The translations under genes and the position numbers were made by a program. Below the pieces are notes generated by a model, which was given only the letters and a program-made list of their open reading frames with translations, had not been told where the DNA came from and did no database searches. 64,000 nt of DNA from Hymenobacter psychrotolerans DSM 18569 (GTDB taxonomy: Bacteria > Bacteroidota > Bacteroidia > Cytophagales > Hymenobacteraceae). Positions 53,591 through 61,671 of the stretch are shown piece by piece (position 1 is the first letter of the stretch; each line of letters starts with the position of its first letter). Location of the stretch: positions 248,001-312,000 of the forward strand of contig NZ_FRAS01000001.1 in the NCBI RefSeq assembly GCF_900142395.1, read 5' to 3'.

Positions 53591-54911
53591 TGCGGCTACA
53601 TCGTGTCGGAGGAAGAGTTCTGGAAAGCGGCTCCCTTCGGTGAGGCACTCAACTTCCTCAAGTTTACGGGCAGCTACGGCGAGGTCGGCAACAGCCAGGG
53701 CGTCGATGACTTCGCTGCAGACCTACACCTCCGGCCTGTACGGCGCGGTTCCGACGCTGTATTTCAGCGGGGCCGGCAACCAGGCCCTTACCTGGGAGAC
53801 CAGCAAGAAAACCGATGTGGGCTTCACGTTCGGGACGCTGCAGGACCGCCTGCGGGGTGACTTCTCCTACTACCACAACCTGGTGGATGGCCTGATTCTG
53901 CGGGTACCACAGGCGCCGTCCAGAGGTATTCCGGCCGGCGTTCCTGGCGACGTTACCAACGTCAACATCAACTCTATTCTGGGCAACGTGGGCTCGATGC
54001 GCAACACGGGCATCGAGTTCAACCTGACGTACAACGCCATCCAGAAGAAAAACTTCAGCTGGACGGTTAGCGGCAACATCACGACGCTGAAAAACCGGGT
54101 GCTGACCCTGGCCACAGAAGGCCAGCGCATTGGCACCGCCACCTCGGGCCTGGAAACGGCAAACTTCACGGAAGTGGGCCGCTCTGTAGGCGAAATTCTG
54201 GTGGTGAAATCGTTGGGTGTGAACCCGGCCAATGGGCAGCGCATGGTGCGCATCAAGAACGCCGACGGCACTTTCACCACGGTGCAGTACAACCACCAGG
54301 GCACACCCGCCGGCACTACCGGCTGGACGACGCTGGACGGCGTAGCATCGAGGGCCCCCAGCCAGCTCGCTGATAGCGACTACTACGGCCCCACCCTGCC
54401 CAAATGGTATGGCGGCTTCGACAACACGTTCACGTTCAAAAACTTCGACCTGGGCATCTTCCTGCAGTACTCGGGCGGCAACTACATCTACAACGGCACC
54501 AAGTCGGGGCTGCACGACCAGCGCTTCTGGAACAACGACGCCGACATTCTGGACCGCTGGACCCCGGAAAACACGGGTGGCTCGTGGCCCCGCGTGGTAT
54601 TCGGCGACAACGTCTCGAATGGCTCGGGACTGGTGATGTCGGAGAACGTGGAAAAGGGCGACTTTGTCCGGCTACGGAACGTGTCGCTGGGCTACTCGCT
54701 GAACTCGGATCTGCTGAGCAAATACAGCATTGCCAACGCCCGGGTATACGTGCAGGTGCAGAACGCGGCCCTGCTGACCAAGTACTCCGGCATCGACCCG
54801 GAAATCTCCACTAACTCCACTGGTACGGCCAGCAACACCGGCGCCGGCGTCGACCGCAACTCGGTTGGCCAGGCCCGCACGTTCACGGTAGGCCTCAATA
54901 TCGGTTTCTAA
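53591..54911 (+). pseudogene. 5'-truncated and frameshifted SusC/RagA-family receptor
   Basis: SusC-like coding sequence begins abruptly near 53594 (GYIVSEEEFWKAAP ... FLKFTGSYGEVGNSQG VDDFAA) in one frame and continues from about 53715 in another (LQTYTSGLYGAVPTLYFSGAGN ...) to the normal barrel end (RTFTVGLNIGF). Only about 440 of the roughly 1000 residues of a SusC protein remain; signal peptide, carboxypeptidase-like domain and plug are missing. At the frame change the text GCTGC is present once, where GCTGCGCTGC would restore DFAALQT, which suggests a 5-base slippage deletion. A functional transporter cannot be made, yet the susD gene 12 bases downstream is intact. Confidence 0.85.
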
Positions 54912-54923
54912 CGCAGCAGTCTG

Positions 54924-56393
54924 ATGACGACTATAAAGAAAAAGATTACGGGAGCGGCTTGCTTCCTGCTTGTTGGGCTGGGCACCTTTTCCTGCAAGGA
55001 CGAGCTGCTGGACCCGGTTCCGCAAACCACCTTCAACAACCAGGTGGTATTTGAAACGCCCGCCCGGATTGCACTGCAGGTAAACTCGCTCTACAGCTAC
55101 CTGAAGGTGGGCAACTTCCTGGGCGGCCGCTACCAGGTGTACGGCGACATCCGGGCCGATGACTTCCTCAACAAAACCTCGAACCTGGTGACGGGCACCA
55201 GCGTGTGGAACCACACTGTCACGGAACAGTCGCAGAACGACGTTATCAACCTCTGGACGGCCGCCTATCAGGCCATCAACCAGATCAATGTGTTTCTGGT
55301 GGGCATGGACGCCAACATGGGCAAGTTTGTGGCTCCGGCCTTCCCGGCCGACTTCGCCACTACTACCGCCGTCAACTACAAGGCGGAGGCCCGGCTGCTG
55401 CGCGCGTTGTCTTACTACTCGCTGCTGCAGCTGTATGCCCGGCCCTACGTGGATGGCAATGGCAGCAAACCGGGCCTGCCGCTCCGGCTACAGGCCGAAA
55501 CCGGCAATACCGGCAACGACCTGGCCCGCAGCACGGTGGCCGAAGTGTACGCTCAGATTCTGGAAGACCTGAACTATGCCGAGCAGAACCTGCCTCTCAC
55601 CTACACCGATGCTTCGCTGCGCGTAACGCGGGCACACCGCAACACGGCCATTGCCCTGAAAACGCGGGTCTACCTCACGATGGCCAACTATGCCAAGGTG
55701 ATTGAGGAAGCCAACAAGATAGTGTCGGCGGCGGCACCTTTTGCGGCCCCGTCCGGCGTTGCGCATACCCTGACTATTGCCACGGTGTTCACTACGCCGC
55801 AGGAAACGCCGGAGAGCGTTCTGTCATTCCCTTTCACGGCCCAAAACGCCCCGGGCACGCAGAACCAACTGGGCTTCTACTTCTCCAACGAGTGTAGCCT
55901 GAACCCGGCCGGCATTCTGGGCAACCCTGCGTGGGCCGCTACCGACGTCCGCCGCACCAGCTTTGTGGTTACCAACACGGCCGGCACGGAGTCGTTGCTG
56001 TCGCGCAAGTACCCCACACCTTCTCCCTACACCGACAAGGCGCCTGTAATCCGCTATGCGGAAGTGCTGCTGAGCCTGGCAGAAGCCCGGGTGCGGACCG
56101 TAGGTGCTACTGATGCGCGGGCACTGGCCCTGCTGAATGCCGTACGGGGCCGCTCGAACCCGGCCGGGGTGTACACCAGCTTCGCGGACGCCACGGCAGC
56201 TACCAACGCTATTCTGCTGGAAAGAAGAATCGAGTTTCTGGGGGAAGGCATCCGCAACATCGACCTGATGCGCCTGAACGCCACTATTCCGGGCAAGGGC
56301 TCGGTGGGAGCGGTGCCGCCCAGCAGCCCGCTGTACGTGTGGCCCATTCCGAACACCGAACTGGCCGCCAACGCCCTGATGACGCGCAACTAA
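54924..56393 (+). CDS. SusD/RagB family nutrient-binding lipoprotein
   Basis: A 489-residue lipoprotein (lipobox GTFSC). The SusD/RagB architecture is complete: N-terminal DELLDPVPQTTFNN, TPR-like helices (YQAINQINVFLVG, AEARLLRALSYYSLLQLYARPY), and the C-terminal SusD segment (VIRYAEVLLSLAEARV, ERRIEFLGEGIRNIDLMRL). SusD proteins cap a SusC channel and bind glycans or other oligomers at the outer membrane. Here its partner is truncated, so it would need another SusC. No adjacent glycosidase gene shows the substrate. Confidence 0.92.
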   Translation: MTTIKKKITGAACFLLVGLGTFSCKDELLDPVPQTTFNNQVVFETPARIALQVNSLYSYLKVGNFLGGRYQVYGDIRADDFLNKTSNLVTGTSVWNHTVTEQSQNDVINLWTAAYQAINQINVFLVGMDANMGKFVAPAFPADFATTTAVNYKAEARLLRALSYYSLLQLYARPYVDGNGSKPGLPLRLQAETGNTGNDLARSTVAEVYAQILEDLNYAEQNLPLTYTDASLRVTRAHRNTAIALKTRVYLTMANYAKVIEEANKIVSAAAPFAAPSGVAHTLTIATVFTTPQETPESVLSFPFTAQNAPGTQNQLGFYFSNECSLNPAGILGNPAWAATDVRRTSFVVTNTAGTESLLSRKYPTPSPYTDKAPVIRYAEVLLSLAEARVRTVGATDARALALLNAVRGRSNPAGVYTSFADATAATNAILLERRIEFLGEGIRNIDLMRLNATIPGKGSVGAVPPSSPLYVWPIPNTELAANALMTRN

Positions 56394-56431
56394 AAAAGAG
56401 GCCTTCCCGCACCGGCGAAGGCCTCTTTTTT
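56392..56431 (+). terminator. Intrinsic terminator after susD
   Basis: Arms 56392-56406 and 56417-56431 are exact complements, rich in A/T at the base and GC in the centre, with a terminal T6. The left arm touches the susD stop codon. Confidence 0.88.
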
Positions 56432-56626
56432 GATTCGGGCGGGCAGGCCCGGCTCCTGTAGCTTCGGCGGTGCGCAGAGCAGTGGGCAACCGCTGCGGCC
56501 ACCGCCACAGAAACCGCCCGCAGCTATGCAGCCTCGCTACGACAGTTGCGTCAGTAGGTTGCGAATAGGCGCTATTCTGCCTAAACTACCTCTCCGTTCC
56601 AACTCCATCACCAAACTTCTATTCTT

Positions 56627-58276
56627 TTGAAACGACGCGAATTTGTGGGCCTGACCGGCCTGGCAACCGGCGCCCTGTTCCTGCCCTCTATCCCGGGGCT
56701 GGCCAGCTCGCCCGTAGACCCGGCCCGCCTGCTGGAAGCCGTGGACCCCGCCATCAAGAAGCGCCTGGCCGATGCCGCCCTGAACGCCGCCAAGTCGGCG
56801 GGCGCTACCTACGCCGACGTGCGCATCGGGCGCTACCTCAACCAGAGCATCTTTACCCGCGAAAAGCAGGTGCAGAACATTGCCAGCGGTGAAAGCTATG
56901 GCGCGGGCGTGCGGGTTATTGCCAACGGCACCTGGGGCTTTGCGGCTACTAATACCGTAACGGAGGCCGGCATGGCCAAGGCCGCGCAGCTGGCCGTACA
57001 GATTGCCAAGGCCAACGCCAAAGTGCAGAAAGAGCAGGTGAAACTGGCTCCGCAAAAGGGCTACGGCGAGGTGTCGTGGAAAACCCCGATTGAGAAAAAC
57101 GCCTTTGAGGTGCCGGTGAAGGAGAAAGTAGACCTGCTGCTGGCCGCCAACGCCAAAGCCCTGGACAACGGCGCTTCCTTCGTGAATTCGGCCCTGTTTC
57201 AGATCAACGAGCAGAAGTATTTCGCCAGTACCGACGGCTCCTACATCGACCAGGACATTCACCGCATCTGGCCCACGTTCAGTGCCACGGCCATCGACCG
57301 GAGCACGGGCAAATTCCGCACCCGCGACGGGCTGAGCGCGCCCATGGGCCTTGGCTACGAGTACATGATGCCTAAAGCCGCCGACAAGATTGCCGGCCCC
57401 AGCGGCACCGGCCTGATAGGCTACCGCAACAGCTACGATATTCTGGAAGATGCTGCCCTGGCCGCCAGGCAGGCTAAGGAAAAGCTGACGGCCAAAAGCG
57501 TAGTGCCGGGCAAATACGACCTGGTGCTCGACCCCAACCACCTGGGCCTGACCATCCACGAAACCATCGGGCACGCTACCGAGCTGGACCGCGTGCTGGG
57601 CTACGAAGCCAACTACGCCGGTACCAGCTTCGCCACGCTCGACTGGAAAGCCAAGAACGCGCCCTACGGCTCCAAGCTCGTGAACATCGTGGCCGACAAA
57701 ACGCAGACAGGCAGCCTCGGCGCGGTGGGCTACGATGACGAAGGGGTGAAAACCGGAGAGTGGGACATCATCAAGGACGGCAAGCTGGTGGACTACCAGA
57801 AAACCCGCGACCAGGCCCACATCGTGAATCAGGACCACTCCGATGGCTGCTCGTACTCGCAGTCGTGGCGGGATGTGCAGTTCCAGCGCATGGCCAACAT
57901 CAGCCTTCGCCCCGGCAAAGAGAAGCTGAGCGTGGATGAGATGATCAGCAAAGTGGACAAGGGCATCTACATTGCCGGCCGCGGCTCGTTCTCCATCGAC
58001 CAGCAGCGCTACAACTCCCAGTTCGGCGGCACGGTGTTCTACGCTATTGAGAAAGGCAAAATAGCCGGCATACTCGAAGATGTGGCCTACCAGACCAACA
58101 CCGTAGAGTTCTGGAACAGCTGCTCGGCCATCTGCGACCAGTCGGATTACCGCCTGTTCGGCTCGTTCTTCGATGGCAAAGGCCAGCCCAGCCAGGTGTC
58201 GGCCGTGAGCCACGGCTCCGCCACCACGCGCTTCAACGGCGTCAACGTCATCAATACTGCCCGCAAAATTGGCTAA
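56627..58276 (+). CDS. TldD-like metalloprotease with Tat signal, copy 1
   Basis: About 549 residues from a TTG at 56627, chosen because the product then begins like the ATG-started copy 2 (MKRREFVGLTGLATGALF versus MKRRDFVGLTGLATGALF). The N-terminus is a twin-arginine signal (RREFVG plus hydrophobic segment), so a periplasmic location is predicted. The zinc motif HETIGH (residues 311-316) matches HExxxH of TldD, and a Cys-containing segment near the end (FWNSCSAICDQSDYR) could supply the third ligand. TldD works with TldE to hydrolyse unfolded peptides, for example in microcin maturation. The matching TldE-like gene follows after 96 bases. Confidence 0.85.
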   Translation: MKRREFVGLTGLATGALFLPSIPGLASSPVDPARLLEAVDPAIKKRLADAALNAAKSAGATYADVRIGRYLNQSIFTREKQVQNIASGESYGAGVRVIANGTWGFAATNTVTEAGMAKAAQLAVQIAKANAKVQKEQVKLAPQKGYGEVSWKTPIEKNAFEVPVKEKVDLLLAANAKALDNGASFVNSALFQINEQKYFASTDGSYIDQDIHRIWPTFSATAIDRSTGKFRTRDGLSAPMGLGYEYMMPKAADKIAGPSGTGLIGYRNSYDILEDAALAARQAKEKLTAKSVVPGKYDLVLDPNHLGLTIHETIGHATELDRVLGYEANYAGTSFATLDWKAKNAPYGSKLVNIVADKTQTGSLGAVGYDDEGVKTGEWDIIKDGKLVDYQKTRDQAHIVNQDHSDGCSYSQSWRDVQFQRMANISLRPGKEKLSVDEMISKVDKGIYIAGRGSFSIDQQRYNSQFGGTVFYAIEKGKIAGILEDVAYQTNTVEFWNSCSAICDQSDYRLFGSFFDGKGQPSQVSAVSHGSATTRFNGVNVINTARKIG

Positions 58277-58372
58277 CGCGCCGGCCTGCTCTGCTCCCGT
58301 TCTGCCCGGGGTGGCCGGGCAGGCCAGGCGCCCACTTGCCCACTACGTCAATCCAACCTCAGCTCATCAACA

Positions 58373-59707
58373 ATGGCAATTCTTTCCCAGGACGAAGCCC
58401 AGGCCATCCTCAAAAAGGTCCTCAGCTTCTCGAAGGCCGACGAGTGTGAAGCCACGCTCAACGGCGAAACCGGCGGCAACGTCCGCTCGGCCCGTAACTC
58501 CATCAGCACCAGCGGCGCCGTCGACAACGTAAACCTGACTGTGGAGTCGCGCTTCGGCAAGCGTTCCGGCGTGGCCACCTGCAACGAGTTCGACGACGCC
58601 ACGCTGCGCCGCTGCGTGCAGCGGGCCGAAGAAATTGCGCGCCTCGCCCCCGAGAGCCCCGAATACATGCCCCTGCTCGGGCCGCAGCAGTACGCCGCCG
58701 CACCCCAGTCGTTTGCCAAAAGCACGGCCGGCATCACGCCCGACTACCGCGCCCAGCAGGTGGGAGCCAGCATGAAAATCTGCGACGAGAAAAAGCTGTC
58801 ATCGGCGGCTTTCCTCAACGATGAGGCCGGATTTGTGGCCAAGCGCAACAGCAAGGGCCTCGAAGCCTATCAGCAGCTCACCAACCTGGAGTTCAGCATT
58901 ACGGTGCGCACGCCGGACGGCACCGGCTCGGGCTATGCCACCGCCGACTTCAACGACTCCAGCAAGTTCGACGCCGCCGCCCTCACGCGCATTGCGGCCG
59001 ATAAGGCGGCCATGTCGCGCAATGCCAAGGCCCTGGAGCCCGGCAAATACACCGTTATTCTGGAGCCAGCCGCCCTGGTTGCCAACACCGATGCCTCGCT
59101 GCTACAGGCCCTGATGAGCGCTCTGGACGCCCGCAACGCCGACGAAGGCCGCTCGTTCCTGAGCAAGAAGGGCGGCGGCAACAAGAAGGGCGAAAAGCTT
59201 TTCGACGAGCGAGTGACCATCTATTCCGACCCAACCATGGTGGACGTGGCCTCGCTGACGTTTTCCGGCGACGGCCGGCCCCAGAAAAAGACCACCTGGA
59301 TTGAGAAAGGCGTAGTAAAAAACCTCTATACCTCGCGCTTCTGGGCTCAGAAAGCCGGTATTCCGGATTTGCCGCGCCCCAGCGGCTGGGTGATGGAAGG
59401 CGGCACGCAAAGCCTGCAGGACATGATTAAGGGCACCGCCAAAGGCATCCTCGTGACGCGCCTGTGGTACATCCGCCCCGTCGATCCGCAGACGCTGCTC
59501 TACACCGGCCTGACGCGCGACGGAACGTTCTACATCGAGAACGGCAAGATCAAGCATCCGGTGAAAAACTTCCGCTTCAACGAGTCGCCCATCATCATGC
59601 TCAACAACCTGGAAGCCATTGGCAAGCCGGTGCGCGTGGGTGGCAACCTCGTGCCGCCGCTGAAAATCCGGGACTTCACCTTCACGAGCCTTTCCGACGC
59701 TGTGTAA
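58373..59707 (+). CDS. TldE/PmbA-like protein, copy 1
   Basis: A 444-residue protein close in length to E. coli PmbA (450). It has the TldD/TldE fold signatures: SKADECEATLNGE, ARNSISTSG, RSGVATCNEFDDATLRR, a central VTIYSDPTMVDV, and the C-terminal GILVTRLWYIRPVDPQTLLY and TRDGTFYIENGKI. As in TldE, no HExxxH motif is present, so it is the structural partner that completes the active dimer. Unlike the three TldD copies it lacks a recognisable signal peptide (starts MAILSQDEAQAIL), which is puzzling if the TldD proteins are exported. Confidence 0.85.
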   Translation: MAILSQDEAQAILKKVLSFSKADECEATLNGETGGNVRSARNSISTSGAVDNVNLTVESRFGKRSGVATCNEFDDATLRRCVQRAEEIARLAPESPEYMPLLGPQQYAAAPQSFAKSTAGITPDYRAQQVGASMKICDEKKLSSAAFLNDEAGFVAKRNSKGLEAYQQLTNLEFSITVRTPDGTGSGYATADFNDSSKFDAAALTRIAADKAAMSRNAKALEPGKYTVILEPAALVANTDASLLQALMSALDARNADEGRSFLSKKGGGNKKGEKLFDERVTIYSDPTMVDVASLTFSGDGRPQKKTTWIEKGVVKNLYTSRFWAQKAGIPDLPRPSGWVMEGGTQSLQDMIKGTAKGILVTRLWYIRPVDPQTLLYTGLTRDGTFYIENGKIKHPVKNFRFNESPIIMLNNLEAIGKPVRVGGNLVPPLKIRDFTFTSLSDAV

Positions 59708-59714
59708 TTCCGAT

Positions 59715-59819
59715 GAGTGAATGAGGGAATGAAGGAATGAGTGCATGTCGTTCGATCAACAAGAAATCATTCGGCTACTTATTCCTCATTCGCCCATCCA
59801 CTCATTCCCTCATTCACTC
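59715..59819. repeat. Inverted repeat between tldE copy 1 and tldD copy 2
   Basis: The left arm at 59715-59743 (GAGTGAATGAGGGAATGA then AGGAATGAGTG) is complementary to the right arm at 59799-59819 (ending CCCTCATTCACTC) apart from an 8-base insertion. The motif is the same as the octamer array beside mgtE. The right arm ends just before the tldD copy 2 ATG. Confidence 0.8.
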
Positions 59820-59826
59820 ATTGACA

Positions 59827-61479
59827 ATGAAAAGACGTGATTTTGTGGGCCTTACCGGCCTGGCTACCGGTGCCCTGTTCGTGCCCAGCATTCCCGGTTT
59901 TGGCGAAGGACTCGCCGTAGACCCGCTCCGCCTGCTGGATGCGGCCGACGACCCGGCCCTGAAGAAGCGCCTGGCCGATGCCGCCCTGAACGCTGCCAAA
60001 GCCGCCGGCGCTACCTATACCGACGTGCGCATCGGGCGCTACCTCAACCAGGGCGTTTTCACCCGCGAAAAGCAGGTGCAGAACATCGTCAGCTCCGAGA
60101 GCTACGGCGCGGGCGTGCGGGTTATTGCCAACGGTACCTGGGGCTTTGCGGCCACCAACATCGTGACGGAAGCGGGCATGGCCAAAGCCGCGCAGCTGGC
60201 CGTGCAGATTGCCAAGGCCAACTCGGTGGTGCAAAAGGAAAAGGTGCAGCTGGCGCCGCAGCAGGGTTTTGGCGAAGTCAGCTGGAAAGCGCCCATTCAG
60301 CAGAATGCCTTCATGGTGCCTATCAAAGACAAGGTGGATCTGCTGCTGAATGCCAATGCCAAAGCGCTGGAAAACGGGGCCTCGTTCGTGAATTCGGTGC
60401 TGTTTCAGGTGAACGAGCAGAAGTACTTCGCCTCTACCGACGGCTCCTACATCGACCAGGATATTCACCGCATCTGGCCCACGTTTGGCGTAACGGCCAT
60501 CGACCGGGCTTCGGGCAAGTTCCGCTCCCGCCAGGCGCTGAGCGCCCCGATGGGCCTCGGCTACGAGTACCTCACGCCCAAAGCGGCCGACAAGATTGCC
60601 GGTCCGGCCGGCTCTGATGTGGTGGGCTACCGCAATTCCTACGACATGCTCGAGGACATTGTGCGCGCTACCAAGCAGGTGAAGGAAAAGCTGACGGCCA
60701 AAAGCGTCGTGCCCGGCAAATACGACCTGGTGCTCGACCCGCATCACCTGGGCCTGACGATTCACGAGTCGGTAGGCCACCCGCTGGAGCTGGACCGCGT
60801 GCTGGGCTACGAGGCCAACTACGCCGGTACCAGCTTCGCCACCCTCGACTGGAAAGCCAAAGGCGCGCCCTACGGCTCCAGGCAGGTCAACATCGTGGCC
60901 GATAAGCTGCAGCCCGGCTCGCTGGGCGCGGTAGGTTACGACGATGAGGGCGTGAAAACCAAAGAGTGGGACCTGATTAAGGAGGGCAAGCTGGTAGACT
61001 ACCAGAAAATCCGTGACCAGGCCCACATTGTGGGCCAGAAAGAGTCGGACGGCTGCTGCTACTCGCAGTCGTGGCAGGATGTGCAGTTCCAGCGCATGCC
61101 CAACGTGAGCCTACGGCCCAGCGCCACCAAAATGAGCGTGGACGACCTGGTGAAAGGCGTGGAAAAAGGCATCTACATTGCCGGCAACGGTTCCTTCTCC
61201 ATCGACCAGCAGCGCTATAATTCCCAGTTCGGCGGGCAGGTATTCTACGCCATTGAAAAAGGCAAGATTGCCGGCATGCTCGAAGACGTAGCGTACCAGA
61301 CCAACACGCTGGAGTTCTGGAACAGCTGCGCCGGCAGCTGCGACGCCTCCGACTACCGGTTTGCGGGCTTCTTCAACGACGGCAAAGGCCAGCCCAGCCA
61401 AAGCTCGGCCGTGAGCCACGGCTCCGCCACCACCCGCTTCAATGGCGTCAACGTCATCAATACCGCCCGCAAAATCTAG
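59827..61479 (+). CDS. TldD-like metalloprotease with Tat signal, copy 2
   Basis: About 550 residues from the ATG at 59827 (an upstream in-frame ATG at 59737 would add codons read from the inverted repeat). It begins with a twin-arginine signal (MKRRDFVGLTGLATGALF). The zinc motif is HESVGH at 313-318, within HESVGHPLELDRVLGYEA, and the Cys segment is FWNSCAGSCDASDYR. It is full length and highly similar to copies 1 and 3 over its whole length. No tldE copy follows it; copy 3 of tldD comes next. Confidence 0.85.
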   Translation: MKRRDFVGLTGLATGALFVPSIPGFGEGLAVDPLRLLDAADDPALKKRLADAALNAAKAAGATYTDVRIGRYLNQGVFTREKQVQNIVSSESYGAGVRVIANGTWGFAATNIVTEAGMAKAAQLAVQIAKANSVVQKEKVQLAPQQGFGEVSWKAPIQQNAFMVPIKDKVDLLLNANAKALENGASFVNSVLFQVNEQKYFASTDGSYIDQDIHRIWPTFGVTAIDRASGKFRSRQALSAPMGLGYEYLTPKAADKIAGPAGSDVVGYRNSYDMLEDIVRATKQVKEKLTAKSVVPGKYDLVLDPHHLGLTIHESVGHPLELDRVLGYEANYAGTSFATLDWKAKGAPYGSRQVNIVADKLQPGSLGAVGYDDEGVKTKEWDLIKEGKLVDYQKIRDQAHIVGQKESDGCCYSQSWQDVQFQRMPNVSLRPSATKMSVDDLVKGVEKGIYIAGNGSFSIDQQRYNSQFGGQVFYAIEKGKIAGMLEDVAYQTNTLEFWNSCAGSCDASDYRFAGFFNDGKGQPSQSSAVSHGSATTRFNGVNVINTARKI

Positions 61480-61501
61480 GCGAAATTGCTGTTCTTCTAC
61501 C

Positions 61502-61540
61502 ACAACGGCCTGCTGGAATCTGCCCGGCAGGCCGTTGTTT
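61502..61540 (+). terminator. Intrinsic terminator after tldD copy 2
   Basis: ACAACGGCCTGC (61502-61513) pairs with GCAGGCCGTTGT (61527-61538), followed by TT. It separates copy 2 from copy 3. Confidence 0.8.
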
Positions 61541-61671
61541 TATCATCCTAATTTCCTAATATTCATCCGCATCGGCCAACCTTTCCGGGTGGTGCGGCAT
61601 CTGGCAGCCAAGCAGGTTGCCGGCACCGGCGGGCACTCTTCCTTTCCTATCCATTTTCATCTCCCAGCACT

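Noticed and set aside
59818..61026. Long minus-strand frame opposite tldD copy 2, with similar frames opposite copies 1 and 3
   Set aside because: The same antisense pattern recurs because the sense genes are paralogous. The products are low complexity, and the sense strands carry clear TldD motifs.
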